Shown: positions 9,498-19,424 of the stretch, piece by piece
Layout: each line of letters starts with the position of its first letter
Numbering within the stretch: the stretch's first letter is position 1
NCBI GenBank assembly: GCA_016703425.1
Contig: JADJCA010000031.1
Span: 124,001 to 188,000, forward strand
Origin: Myxococcales bacterium
GTDB lineage: Bacteria; Myxococcota_A; Polyangia; Polyangiales; Polyangiaceae
Direction of reading: 5' to 3'
Length of the DNA stretch: 64,000 nt
Notes under the pieces: generated by a model
Told to the model about the DNA's origin: nothing
Database searches by the model: none
The model's input: only the letters and a program-made list of their open reading frames with translations
Position numbers and translations under genes: made by a program

Positions 9498-11640
9498 GCC
9501 GTACGAGCTCCGCGGCGACGAGCTCTCGCAACGTCGCCTCTGCGCGCTCGGCCGCCGCCACCTTCGTGCGTATGACCTTCAGGCGATCCTCGACCTCGAG
9601 GATGCGCGCCGCGAAGGGCTCCTTGTCGTCACCGCGGCCCGCGGCCATGTGTTCGCGCAGGCGCTTCATGTCGTCCAGGGCGGTCTTCTGCTCGGCTGCG
9701 ATGCGGTCCTTCTCCACGCGCCACGCCTCTGCTCGGCCGAGCAACATGGCGACCTGCCCCAGGCTCCGCTTCTGCGGCTCGGCGAGCTTGGGCGACGCCG
9801 CGACGCGCGCCACGAGCTCGCGCGTCAACGTCGCGAGCGGATGAGCCCGGCGCAGCCCTTCTTCAACGCGAAGGGTCTTGCTGAGCGTCGTCTTCGGTGC
9901 CACGTCGAAGCGAGCGAGCGGCGTCTTCGCCTGCGTGTCAAAGTCGAGGGCATCGGCGCCGACGACGCGCGCGTTGTCGACCACGGGAAGCGTGAAGTAG
10001 ACCTCGCGCGCCGTGCCGGAGCGGTTGTCGAGGTCACACGTGAGGATTCGCCGCTTCACGAAGTGCTCGGTCAGCGCGGCGCCGTCGGAGCTCACCGCAC
10101 GAACCTCTTCGCTTTCGACGGTATCGGCCACGTCCAGCGACACGTCGAGGTCGACACCGAAGCCGAGGACGCGCACGTCGCCGGGTTTGAGGCGCTCGAG
10201 GAGCGTCTCGCCCGCGAAGCCCCCGTCGGCGAAGAACGCCAACGTCCCTGGCGGCATGGTCTGGTTCGTGTCGTTCTGAAGGCGGGCCGCGCTCCGCCCC
10301 GTCTCGCCGGCGTGGGCGAACCAGGTCACGCGTTTGGCCGCGAACGACGCCTGCGAGAGGAACGGCACGAGGGCCGAGCCGTGAGGTCGTAGATCGATGG
10401 CGTCCGGCAGCGAGTAGCGGAAGAGAGCCTCCGAGGCGGCGCCCGTCGCGCCGGCGACCCCCGCGAGGCTGCCGACGCTCAGCTCCGTGCTCGGCGCATC
10501 GCTGGCGCCGTTGGTGCCCTTCGTGACACCGCTGCCCGAACCGCGACCGATGGTCCCAATCGTGCCGAGGCCGATGCCCTCCCCTCGCCCGCCGCCGCCT
10601 TCACCGACGCCCCTGAGTCCGAGACCGCCGCTTTCGCCGCGCCACTGGCGATCGGGGCTACCATCGGCCAAGAGCTGCGGAACGGTAGACAGCGCGTTCT
10701 CCGGCGTGACGAGATCGCGACGAGCGTAACGCGGCGCCGCGAGCGGATAGAGAAACGCATCGGGCCGGCCGTTGACCAACTCGACGCGCACGCCGCGCCA
10801 GGCTTCGTCGCTGTCGTTGTGGATGAGGGCCCAGCCTTGGAGCGCGGCCTTCGCCCCCTGAAAGACGACGCGGTACGTGGAGCGCCACACGGGAGTCTCC
10901 GTGACGTAGCCGAGCGTCACCTGGCTCCCCGGTGTCCCCAAGACGCGAACGCCCCGCGAGAGCTGATCGCTCCCCGGAACCACGGCGGACAGCGCGGTGC
11001 GCAGCCGATCCGAGAGCCCCGCGTCGCGGGGCTTCACGCCCTGGACCTCGGTGCTTCGAATCCGCTTGAGCGAGCCCTCCGACGTGAGCATGACCAGCGA
11101 GGCGCTCTTTGCGAGGGCGCGGCAGTGACCGCTCACGCCCTCACCGGCCTTGACGCTCACCTGTTGTGGAATGGGCTCCACGCACTCGCCGCGCTCGTCA
11201 GCCGACGCGTCGAGCACGTCAACGAGGCGCCCGCGAATCGTGTCGCCGCGCGTCTGCACCGCGACGTCGGCGCCCTTCATGCTCCGAAGCACGCGCACCC
11301 AGTCGAGCGGCGCCTCCGAGACGCCTTCGAGGCCCGCGAGCGCTCGTCCGAGCTCGGGGCCCACGGTGCTGTCGAACTCGACGGCCGCGAGGCGCGCTTT
11401 GCCGTCGCTCGACAGCACGACGAGGCTCTTGAGCGCGTCGTCGAGCTGCGACGTGGGGAGCGGCAAGGTCAGCGTGGAAGCGCCGTCGAGCTGTCCTTTG
11501 CGCTCAAAGTATCCGACGCCCACCTCGTAGAAGCGCACCGTCCGCAAGGGCAGGCGCGCCGGGCCCTCGGCGTGCGCAAGGGCAGGCGCGAAAGTCAAAG
11601 CGAAGGCGAACGTCACCGTGGCGGCGCGAGTGCGCGTCAT
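9484..11640 (-). CDS. Secreted DUF4139-type protein with C-terminal coiled coil
   Basis: 718 residues. A Sec signal peptide ends at about AHA-EGP (residue 24). The middle has the beta-rich pattern of DUF4139 (VWRSTYRVV, GWALIHNDSDEAWRGV). Residues about 330-380 form a Gly-rich low-complexity loop, and the last about 100 residues are charged and helical, a probable coiled coil. Function of the family is unknown; a periplasmic or outer-membrane location is likely. ATG at 11640 has a strong GGAGG five bases upstream. Confidence 0.75.
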   Translation of the reverse strand: MTRTRAATVTFAFALTFAPALAHAEGPARLPLRTVRFYEVGVGYFERKGQLDGASTLTLPLPTSQLDDALKSLVVLSSDGKARLAAVEFDSTVGPELGRALAGLEGVSEAPLDWVRVLRSMKGADVAVQTRGDTIRGRLVDVLDASADERGECVEPIPQQVSVKAGEGVSGHCRALAKSASLVMLTSEGSLKRIRSTEVQGVKPRDAGLSDRLRTALSAVVPGSDQLSRGVRVLGTPGSQVTLGYVTETPVWRSTYRVVFQGAKAALQGWALIHNDSDEAWRGVRVELVNGRPDAFLYPLAAPRYARRDLVTPENALSTVPQLLADGSPDRQWRGESGGLGLRGVGEGGGGRGEGIGLGTIGTIGRGSGSGVTKGTNGASDAPSTELSVGSLAGVAGATGAASEALFRYSLPDAIDLRPHGSALVPFLSQASFAAKRVTWFAHAGETGRSAARLQNDTNQTMPPGTLAFFADGGFAGETLLERLKPGDVRVLGFGVDLDVSLDVADTVESEEVRAVSSDGAALTEHFVKRRILTCDLDNRSGTAREVYFTLPVVDNARVVGADALDFDTQAKTPLARFDVAPKTTLSKTLRVEEGLRRAHPLATLTRELVARVAASPKLAEPQKRSLGQVAMLLGRAEAWRVEKDRIAAEQKTALDDMKRLREHMAAGRGDDKEPFAARILEVEDRLKVIRTKVAAAERAEATLRELVAAELVRLKKA

Positions 11641-11922
11641 CGTTTCCTCCAAGAGGAGCGAATCGGGCCGGTTGCGGCGCACGAGCTCCGGCCTTGCTGA
11701 CATCGCGTCGCGTGCGGAGTTTCCCAATTCGCGGGCCATGCCCGAAATGCCCTCGCGAAGGCGCATGTGGGATGCCTGGCCAGCTTGCCCCCGAGCCAGC
11801 CTCGGACCGGATTTTTCCAGGCGATCCAAGGCGCGGGCCGTAACCCCGCAGGATTCCCCTCCCTCGCGAGGGCACACCCGTTGCTTCGAGGGAGGCATGC
11901 GCGTCGCCCCCCTCGCAGCCCC

Positions 11923-13724
11923 GTGGAACAGGGACCGATCTCCGGAGCGACCTCCGCTCGCGGGACAGCGTTCGCCTTCGAATCCGGCGAGCACACGCGG
12001 GCCAAGCCCCACAGCGACGTGCCCGACCCCAGCTTCGACGAGCTGCCCGAAAGCGATCGCTACGACTTCTCCGCCGTCCTCGGCGAAGGCGGAATGGGCG
12101 AGGTTCGCCTCTGCGTGGACCGGCGCGTCCGCCGGCCCGTTGCCATGAAGCTGATCCGTCCCGAGCGCGCCGCGCTCAAGCAGGACCGCGCTCAGTTCGT
12201 GCGTGAGGTGCTCGCGCAGGCCCAGCTCGAGCACCCGGCCATCGTCCCCGTCTACGACATGGGGACCGACGAGACGGGCTCGCTCTACTTCACGATGCGC
12301 CGCGTGCAGGGCCTCACCCTCGAGCAAATCATCAAGGGCCTCCGGAACGACGGCGACGCCGCGCCGCCAGACCACAGCCAACATCGCCTGCTCGTCGCCT
12401 TCGAGAGCGTGTGCCTCGCGGTCCACTACGCACACATGCGCGCGGTTTTTCACTGCGACATCAAGCCAGCCAACATCATGCTCGGCTCGTTCGGTGAGGT
12501 CTACGTCCTCGACTGGGGTATCGCTGCGCACGCCGACCCGGATCGCGACGTCAGCTCGAACTCGGGCGGCGGGACGCCTGGGTACATGGCACCGGAGCAA
12601 ATTCGCCAACAGCCCATCGACGCTAGGACCGACGTCTACGGTCTCGGCGCGACGCTCTTCGAATTGCTCACGCACCGCCCCCTCCACCGCGGCACGCGGG
12701 CCCAACTGCTCGAGCGAACCCTCGTGGGCAAGCCCGTGCGACCGTCGGCCGCGGCGCCCGACCTCGACATCGCGCCGGAGCTCGACGCCATCTGCATGAA
12801 GGCGACGGCGTGCGATCCGAGCGAGCGATACGCCACCGTGAAGGAGCTTCACGACGCGCTCGACGCGTACATGGCAGGGGACCGCGATCTGGCGCTCCGG
12901 CGGGCGATGTCCGAGAAGCACGCGACCATCGCCCAGGCGTTCCGCGAACGCGCCCAGAAGGGCGGCGAGGGTGCCATTGAGGCCCGCAGCCAGGCGCTCT
13001 CGTCGGTCGGTCGCGCCTTGGCCTTCGATCCGGAGAACGCGGCGGCGCTTCGCACCCTCGTCTCGCTCATGACGGAGGGCCCCAAGGAGATGCCAAGGAC
13101 GCGCGCGCCGAGATGCACGGCGCCGAGCGCAGCTTTCAACGGACGCGCGCCGTCGCGGGCGCGCTGGGGTTCTTCGCGTGGGTTTTGCTCCTGCCGGTCT
13201 TCTACCTCGCGGGCATCGGCACGCTCGAGGCGCTCTTGGCCAACGCGTTCACGTGGAGCGCCGCCGGCAGCGTCCTCGTGGCCGTCGCCATCAAGCCGCG
13301 GCCCGACGGCTATTCGCACGTCGTCGAGCCGATCTTGGGCGCGTTGGCCGTCAGCATGACGACGCTGGTCTTCCACTCACTCGCGCTCACGGCCACCTTC
13401 GCGACGGTGCTCGCGATGGGCTTCACGCTCGCCATGCGCAGGAACCGCCGCTTCGTTCCCTTCGTCGCGACGTCGCTGTCGGTCCTCGCGCCGTGGCTCC
13501 TCGCCACGTTCCACATCATTCGCCCCGAGATCGTCTTCGGCGCCTCCAAGATCGGCGCCGGCCTCCACCTTCAGCTCTTGAGCGCGCTCGTTTGCATCTT
13601 CGTCGCCGCCTTCTTCGGCATGCGGCTCCGCGAGAAGCTGAACGAGGTCCAGGAGAAGACCTACACGAGCGCGTGGCAGCTCCGTCAGCTTCTGCCGAAG
13701 CGCGCCACCGACACGGTTCGCTGA
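11923..13724 (+). CDS. Membrane Ser/Thr protein kinase (Hanks type), with an apparent frameshift before the membrane domain
   Basis: Kinase with GEGGMGEV glycine loop, VAMKLI lysine, HCDIKPAN catalytic loop (HCD instead of HRD) and DWG instead of DFG, then a helical linker. The frame closes at 13359 without a membrane domain, but the family's C-terminal part (four or more helices) continues in another frame from about 13095 to 13724. Restoring one base near 13093-13096 turns the junction into MPKDARAEMHGAERSF and joins the two into about 600 residues. The start is uncertain: GTG 11923 is in frame; an ATG at 11897 with an excellent GAGGGAGG is in a different frame and would need a second indel. 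It would phosphorylate cytoplasmic targets from the inner membrane. Confidence 0.75.
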
Positions 13725-13815
13725 CGATTTTGCGCAGCCCGTCTGTGTCGCGGCGTTCACGCGCGCGGCGCAATGCCCGCAATTCTCCGTGCGGCCCGCG
13801 CGGTACGGGACGTGC

Positions 13816-13821
13816 TATCGA
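13816..13821 (+). promoter_or_regulatory. Candidate -10 element (TGCTATCGA) close to the start codon
   Basis: Extended -10-like TGcTATCGA, with TATCGA ending 9 bases before the ATG at 13831 and no Shine-Dalgarno in between; fits a leaderless or very short leader transcript. Confidence 0.3.
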
Positions 13822-13830
13822 GCCGGCAGC

Positions 13831-14346
13831 ATGCGCTCCCCGCCCCCGCTCTTCGGCGCTCCGTTGGCCTTCGCGTGGCTTGTGGCTTCGGCCTTCGCAG
13901 CGATGGGCTGCTCCAGCTATGCGCTCAGGCCCGTCGCTCAGCCGCCCGTGCCAGCGCTCGGTCCGCCGCGGCCTGACGTCGCGACCGTGTGCCTCTTCCG
14001 GCCCACGAGCCTCGGCGCATTGCTCACGGTTCCGGTGCGCGACAACGGTCAACTCGTAGGCGCCACCTCGGCCCACTCGTACTTCTGTTGGCACGCGGAG
14101 CCGGGGCGCCACCGCATCAGCGTGGCTGGCGGCACCGACGCGTCGGATCGAACGCTCACGCTGGCGGCCGGCGAGCGCGTTCACTTGCAGCACGAGATCA
14201 ACATCGGCAACGACGCGCTCCGCATCGCCTCGGAGGCGGAGGCCGCCGAATACGCGGGCGAGTGCGAATACAACGTGGTGAGCGAGGCGCCCGCCGAGGA
14301 CGGTCCGCTCAATCCCCTGCGCGTCGCGCGGGCGCAGTCTCAATAG
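13831..14346 (+). CDS. DUF2846-like lipoprotein
   Basis: 171 residues. Signal peptide with lipobox AAMGC (Cys about 30). The following domain has VCLFRPTSLG, VRDNGQLVG, YFCWHAEPGRH and a beta-strand-rich end, the pattern of DUF2846 lipoproteins of unknown function. ATG at 13831 gives the shortest complete signal peptide; the open frame extends further upstream without support. Confidence 0.65.
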   Translation: MRSPPPLFGAPLAFAWLVASAFAAMGCSSYALRPVAQPPVPALGPPRPDVATVCLFRPTSLGALLTVPVRDNGQLVGATSAHSYFCWHAEPGRHRISVAGGTDASDRTLTLAAGERVHLQHEINIGNDALRIASEAEAAEYAGECEYNVVSEAPAEDGPLNPLRVARAQSQ

Positions 14347-14454
14347 CGGCGTCCGGCGAGCGGCGTCCAGGAGCGGCGCGCCGAGCAGTGCGTGCGGGCC
14401 GACGGGCCCTTGCCGCGGCTTGACGCGCCGCCACGAGCGCGCGAAAGACGCCCC

Positions 14455-15306
14455 ATGGCGCTCGACCTACAGGCTCGCGGGAAAGTCACGGAAGCCCACC
14501 GATTCACGTACACGTGGAAGGACGCAGTCCTCTACGCGCTCGGCATCGGCGCGCGCAAAGATGAGCTCGACTACCTCTTCGAGGGTCGCGGCCCGAAGGT
14601 CTTCCCGAGCTTCGCCGTCGTGCCCGAGTTCGCGCCGATGTTCGAGGCGCTGCGGATGACCAACGCGAACTTCGAGATGGTCGTCTTTGGCGGCGAGCGC
14701 GTGCGCGTGCACAAGCCCTTCGCGCCGAGCGCCACGGTCGTGTCGCGCTCGACGGTCCGCGGCATCTACGACATGAAGAAGATGGCGCAGGTCGTCATCG
14801 ACACGGCCATCGAGTCGGAGAGCGGCGAAGCGTTGGCGACGACCACGTCGTCGATCATCTGCCGCGGCGAAGGCGGCTTTGGTGGCGAGCCCCCGCCGCG
14901 CGAAGACACCGGCATCAGCCTTCCGCCGAGCGACACGACGCCCGACTTCCACATCGAGCAGCAGACGAGCCCCGAGCAGGCGCTCCTCTATCGCCTCTCG
15001 GGCGACGTGAACCCGCTCCACGCCGATCCGGAGTTTGCGAAGACCGTCGGCTTCGAGCGCGGCCCCATCCTGCACGGCCTCGCGACGTACGGGCACATGG
15101 TTCGCCACGCGATCCTCGGCGCCTGCGGCGGCGACGCGCGGAAGCTCACGGCCTTCGAGTGTCAGTTCCGCAAGCCCGTGTGGCCCGGCGACACGCTCGT
15201 CACCGACGGGTACATCGTCGCGCCAGGAAAGATCGCGATGCGCGTCAGCGTGAAGGAGCGCCAGGAGAACGTCGTCAGCGGCGCCTGGGCGACGTTCTCG
15301 GCGTAG
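14455..15306 (+). CDS. MaoC-family enoyl-CoA hydratase (hydratase 2 type)
   Basis: 283 residues with two hot-dog domains. The C-terminal domain has the hydratase-2 motif, LSGDVNPLHADP followed by GPILHGLATYG (about residues 179-206), including the catalytic Asp and His. The N-terminal domain is the degenerate partner seen in eukaryotic-type multifunctional enzyme 2 and in bacterial homologues. Expected to hydrate trans-2-enoyl-CoA to (R)-3-hydroxyacyl-CoA in fatty-acid or sterol side-chain breakdown. ATG 14455 starts at MALDLQARGK. Confidence 0.8.
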   Translation: MALDLQARGKVTEAHRFTYTWKDAVLYALGIGARKDELDYLFEGRGPKVFPSFAVVPEFAPMFEALRMTNANFEMVVFGGERVRVHKPFAPSATVVSRSTVRGIYDMKKMAQVVIDTAIESESGEALATTTSSIICRGEGGFGGEPPPREDTGISLPPSDTTPDFHIEQQTSPEQALLYRLSGDVNPLHADPEFAKTVGFERGPILHGLATYGHMVRHAILGACGGDARKLTAFECQFRKPVWPGDTLVTDGYIVAPGKIAMRVSVKERQENVVSGAWATFSA

Positions 15307-15579
15307 GGGGCGCGGGGGTTCGCGTCTCCGCTCAAGAAGCGCGGCGTCCTGCGGGCTGGAGCGCAACGCCGCCTCATGCCAAGCTACGTGCGGATGCGGG
15401 TGCCGTCGTTCGCACGGCCCCCAACTCAACGCCGACCAGGTCACGCGGCTGCAAGCCTCAGCCATTGCAAACGTGCGGCGCGCGACCTGGCCAAAGGGCA
15501 CCCCTGTGATCCGACGCTGTGTCCACGTTGGAACGTCACCAGTGTGGACCCGACATCGACCGACTGCGCCAACTTACCG

Positions 15580-17105
15580 ATGGGAATGACCGCGACAAGC
15601 ATCAGGCTCACCACTACGCTAGCGATGCTTGGCCTCGTCGGCGTCGCACTCGTGAACTGTGGAGCTACGTCACTCGATGGGCTCGAAGCGCACGATGCCC
15701 TGGACGCTTCGGCGGTGGAGGCCGGCTTCGATGTAACCGGACCCGAAGCCGCGATACACCTGGCTGACGTGATGACTTGCGAATCTACCAAGCGCGCTTG
15801 CGGTGATGCGTGCGTGAACACGCAGGTCGAGAACAAGCACTGCGGTCAGTGCGACGTGGCGTGCTCCAGCGACGAGAAGTGCACGGCGGGCGCTTGCATG
15901 CTGCATTGCCCGGCCGGCACCACAGGGTGCACTTCGCAATTCGACGCCGGCAGTCCACGGTGCGTTGACACGAGTGTAGACCCGGCCAACTGCGGCGCAT
16001 GCGGGAGGAGCTGCGCGGCGGGCGAACTTTGTCGATCCGGCACATGCGCCCTTGAATGTGCATCACCGCTCTCGACCTGCAGCGCCGATGGCGGAGCGTA
16101 TTGCGCCGACGTGCGGAATGACCCAGCAAACTGCGGAACCTGCGGGACCGCTTGCGGCGCTACGCAGAGTTGCGTGGCCAGCGTTTGCACGCCGGAATGC
16201 ACTCCAGGCAGCACGCATTGCCGCGCGCCTTCCGGTGGTCTGGTCTGCGCCGACCTCGCGGTTGACGCGGCGAATTGCGGCGCATGCGAAAAGTCCTGCC
16301 AACCGTACGAAGCATGCATCGGTGGTCACTGCACACCGCTCTGCCTCGGACTTGCATATTGTTCGGCGCCGGAGCGCGGGCGGTTTTGCGCGGACACGTC
16401 GAGCGACCCACAGAACTGTGGCGCCTGCGCGAGGGCGTGCGGTCTTCCCGAGGCAGGCTTCGCCTGCGTAGCTGGCGTCTGTAAGTTTCTCGGCTGCTCC
16501 AGCGTCGACTACATCGACTGCAACGGCGATCCCTCCGATGGGTGCGAGTGCCTCGCGGCTCATTGTTCGGGCAACGTTTGCAAGAAGCGCGTGTTCGTCA
16601 CGAGTGCAACCTACACCGGGCTGCTTGGGGGAACCGCGGGCGCGGATGCCAAGTGCCAGGGCCTCGCCGACGCGGCACACATCGGCGGGCGCTTCAAGGC
16701 GTGGGTCACGTCCCCCGCCACGCGGTTCCTCCACTCGCGTGGGCCATACGTTCGAGTGGACGATGTCGTGGTTGCCAACAGCTGGGCTGACCTTGCGGAC
16801 GGAGTTCTTGCTGCTCCGATTTCACGGACGGAGACCGGCGCGGCGCCGAGTCCATCTCCTCGTCCGAGCGCTGCTCGCTCGATAACGGCGTTTGGACGGG
16901 CCTCAAACCCGATGGGACACGCCTGAGTTGGCCTGGAGAACCGTTCCCCTACGTCGACTGCACCGAATGGACCGCTGACACCCAGGACCAGGTGGGTTTC
17001 GGCGACTGGACGGCCACCAACTCCGATTGGTCCTACGCGTGCGTCTTGGGAGGGGCCGGCGTCTGCTCCAGCGCATCGTTCCGGCTCTATTGCTTTGAGC
17101 AATAG
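15580..17105 (+). CDS. Cys-rich repeat lipoprotein with a DUF1554-type C-terminal domain, frameshifted
   Basis: Signal peptide with lipobox ALVNC, then about six repeats of about 45 residues of the form C-x(2,3)-GxxxCxDxxxDPxNCGxCxxxC, the eukaryote-like NCGAC repeat common in myxobacterial surface proteins. The C-terminal domain begins KKRVFVTSATYTG and resembles the DUF1554 lectin-like domain. The frame is broken near 16834-16845; the domain resumes one frame over with VWTGLKPDGT and ends with LYCFEQ at 17105. One missing base in a GC-rich stretch explains this. ATG 15580 or 15586 both fit. Confidence 0.7.
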
Positions 17106-17171
17106 CCAACAGCACGTCGGCGTGATCGGCCGCGCCGCCCTCTTCGTTCACGTTCAATGCCCCGTTGCATC

Positions 17172-17645
17172 TCACCGACCCCGGTCGCTGCTTGCGACGG
17201 CCGGGCGACTCCCGAGGTAGCCATGCGCGAGCAGGTCTCGCTTCATGCCCTCGGGGTCGCTGACGATGTCACGGTACGTCGCGAGGTGGTCCGAGTCCAA
17301 GGGCACGCCGGCTTCATGAAGTGCCAGGAACCGCTGCGCCTCGGCCAGAGCCCCATCAAAGCGATTGACGGCGATGAGGCCATGAAAGAGGGCCACTGAC
17401 GCGACTTGGTGCTGAGGGTCAAGGATTGTCGCGTTCGTGAACGACTCAACTGCGCCCTCCGCGTTCTTGAGGGGGTCCGTCCAGATAGCCCCAAGGGCGA
17501 GCCAAGCGCGACCGCTCTTGGGAAAGCGCTGCAGAAGGCTCTGGAGCATCCGAACGGCTCCCTCCGCGTCGCCGCGTTCAACCACGGCCAACGCCTCGGC
17601 GAGCGGCTCCTCAATCGGATCACGAGCAGTGGTCTGATCAGTCAT
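17172..17645 (-). CDS. Small TPR protein
   Basis: 157 residues, about three tetratricopeptide-like helical hairpins (GDAEGAVRMLQSLLQRFP, GRAWLALGAIW, NAEGAVESFTNATILDP). No signal peptide, so probably cytoplasmic. TPR domains mediate protein-protein contacts; the partner is unknown. The ATG at 17645 has GAGG upstream. It converges with the preceding lipoprotein gene over a 66-base gap. Confidence 0.6.
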   Translation of the reverse strand: MTDQTTARDPIEEPLAEALAVVERGDAEGAVRMLQSLLQRFPKSGRAWLALGAIWTDPLKNAEGAVESFTNATILDPQHQVASVALFHGLIAVNRFDGALAEAQRFLALHEAGVPLDSDHLATYRDIVSDPEGMKRDLLAHGYLGSRPAVASSDRGR

Positions 17646-17925
17646 CACGGCCTCGAGTGGCGCCGCCGAGCTTAGTCCTTCTGAGACCGTTCAGCGCGCT
17701 TCTGGCGCCGTGTCGCTCTCTTCAGCATCTCGTGCATTCGACGAAGACCGCTTCCTCGCGATCACGAACGTGGACGATTTCCCCAAGTCGGTCGAGGGCG
17801 CTCATCGTCCGGTCCGGGGGCCCTCTTGCCGGTCAGTGCGCCGGTCTCTCGGGCTGTAGCCTGTGTCTCCGGTCTGCTCTGTCACCCATGTCGCCGGTCT
17901 GCACCCCCGCGCGGCAGCGCATGCA

Positions 17926-18240
17926 TCCGCGACGGCCCGCCGGCCTTGCGTGATCGAGCCAACGTCTTGCGCGACAGGGGACGCGCTTCCCGCTCGAGTG
18001 ACCAACGCTCCGTGACGGCGCGAGCGCCTCCATAAACGGCGGCGTCCACTTCCGTGTGCGCAGGAGAGCCTTCCTTGCGCGGGCGCGGTGCTTCGTTGTC
18101 CGGACGAGCGCCTTGCGTCGTGGGGCGTGAACGCCCGCGCTCCGGAGCGGAAGCTTCGTTGTCGGCAGACGCGCCTTCATAGACCGCGGAAATGCCTTGA
18201 GGGTCCGTTCGTGAAGGCCCAACCGCCAGCAACGAAGGCC
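17926..18240 (-). repeat. 21-bp degenerate tandem repeat, block A (minus orientation, about 15 units)
   Basis: Read on the minus strand from 18240 the sequence splits into about 15 consecutive 21-base units without slips. The shared pattern is two variable codons, then GAA/AAG-GC, then a C-rich half, for example AAGGCGCTCGTCCGG followed by ACAACG. Unit identity is low (roughly half of positions) but the phase is kept over 315 bases. In-frame translation gives heptads with a Glu at a fixed position (such as ADNEASA, PDNEAPR, PRKEGSP). Confidence 0.75.
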
Positions 18241-18248
18241 CCTCGCCC

Positions 18249-18500
18249 GCCCGCGAGCGGCGGTCTCACGAGACGGAAGCCGCGTCGCTCGACGAGGTGC
18301 CTGCCGAGACGAAAAACGGAGCATCGAAACCCGTGGCGGATCCTCGACTTTCCGAGCGGGAAGGTCGCCGGGCCGAAAACGAGGCCGAGGCGCTCGCGAC
18401 GGAAGTGTGTCCGGCCGTTGCGGAAGGCGTCGGTCTCGAGCGCGGCGGTTCACCTTCCGACAAAGAGACGCCACTCGCCGACAAGGAGACGGATTTTGTC
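18249..18500 (+). repeat. 21-bp degenerate tandem repeat, block B (plus orientation, about 12 units)
   Basis: Same unit as block A but on the opposite strand, starting 9 bases after block A ends, so the two blocks form a head-to-head junction near 18240-18249. Clear units include GACAAAGAGACGCCACTCGC, GACAAGGAGACGGATTTTGT and GAAAACGAGGCCGAGGCGCT. Heptads read PSDKETP, LADKETD and similar. An 18-base string at 18304-18321 recurs exactly at 18868-18885. Confidence 0.75.
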
Positions 18501-18539
18501 GAAACGGGGTCGTGTACCGCGATGCAAAGCCCTGCGCGC

Positions 18540-18770
18540 TTGCGCCGGCGGTACGTCTTCTGGAGACGCGTCCTCTTCGATCAGTGCGCGCGCTTCCCTC
18601 CCCCGCGCGCACACTTTTGTTTTCTGAGCGGGCACTCCGCGCTCGCGGGCGGCACCTTCATGCTCGGAGAGTCATGCTTCGCTCTCGGCGGGGACACCTT
18701 CACAAACCAGCGGAATCGCTCGGGCGCCGATGGCGCTGGTTTCGTTGCTCACAGGGCAGCCCTCGTGCGG
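18540..18770 (-). repeat. 21-bp degenerate tandem repeat, block C (minus orientation, about 11 units)
   Basis: Units from 18770 downward on the minus strand keep the same 21-base phase and the GAA-G at the third codon (AACGAAACC, TGTGAAGGT, AGCGAAGCA, CATGAAGGT). One unit contains an in-frame TGA, so the block is not a maintained coding sequence. Confidence 0.65.
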
Positions 18771-18999
18771 GGCGGCGCAGGGCCGCGCGCGAACGTGCAC
18801 GCGTGCGCGCGCATGCACGACGCCCGCGCGCCCGAGCACGACGACATCCGTCTCAAGAGCGGCCCCCCCGAGACGAAAAACGGAGGCTGAATTTGCGAGC
18901 AATTCGTCCAGTTGCGGGCGGGCTTGCCTACGCGATCGGAAGCGATGCATTGCGCATCGTCGCAGCGCCGAGCGCGTCGCAACACGCGCGTGCTCCTTG

Positions 19000-19188
19000 G
19001 TGCACGACGGTCACGATTGCGCGCGCGAGAGCCATCTCCACGCACGCGACGGCCGTGTTTCCGAACGCAAGGGTCGGCCTTCGAACAACGAAGCGTCGCC
19101 TCTCGACAAGGAGACGCTCCCCGCCGTCACTGAGACGCAGGCATCCGTGACGCAAGCGCGCTCGGCCGTGTACGAAGTGCTTCGTTGG
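19000..19188 (+). repeat. 21-bp degenerate tandem repeat, block D (plus orientation, about 9 units)
   Basis: Nine consecutive units in plus orientation, best preserved at 19063-19188 (AACAACGAAGCG, GACAAGGAGACG, GTCACTGAGACG, GTGACGCAAGCG, GTGTACGAAGTG, each 21 bases after the last). Three more units of the same type, out of phase with these, lie at 18834-18896. Translation gives SNNEASP, LDKETLP, AVTETQA. Confidence 0.7.
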
Positions 19189-19424
19189 GGAGCGGGGGCG
19201 CAGCTGCCGGCACTAAGTTTGGCCGGCGGCGCAACTGTTACGAACAGCGCGTGAGGGCACCTTCCTCGCACGGCCACCCGCACAACTCGCCGGCTCGGAG
19301 CGATTCGAGATCCCCATCTGAGTCGTCGCCCTCCGTGAGGCCGGCCAGGCCCGATTTCGGCACCCCGCAAAGACCGTCGGGTCGGCACGAGCCGACGTGG
19401 CACAGCCGGTGCTCTGGGGAGCCC

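Larger units (their letters stand above)
17646..19424. other. 1.8-kb region without a recognisable gene, mostly degenerate 21-bp repeats
   Basis: No protein family was recognised in any frame. From about 17926 to 19188 the sequence is largely made of degenerate 21-bp units in blocks of alternating orientation (listed separately). The flanks 17646-17925 and 19189-19424 show no gene; the latter should hold the protease promoter. At 17830-17910 there are short repeats of an ACCGGHGACA type on the minus strand. Long open frames here reflect the 7-codon periodicity and should not be read as genes. Confidence 0.6.

Noticed and set aside
9484..12921. 1,145-residue open frame on the minus strand that extends the DUF4139 gene upstream
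   Set aside because: The first about 427 codons overlap the kinase gene on the other strand and look Arg/Ala-rich with no family; the ATG at 11640 has a strong Shine-Dalgarno and a signal peptide.
18297..18890. Open frame of 197 codons in the repeat region as a repeat protein
   Set aside because: It crosses from a plus block into a minus-oriented block, has no start signal and its heptads lack hydrophobic a/d positions.
17926..19188. CRISPR array
   Set aside because: The 21-bp units are contiguous and degenerate with no spacers and no cas genes nearby.
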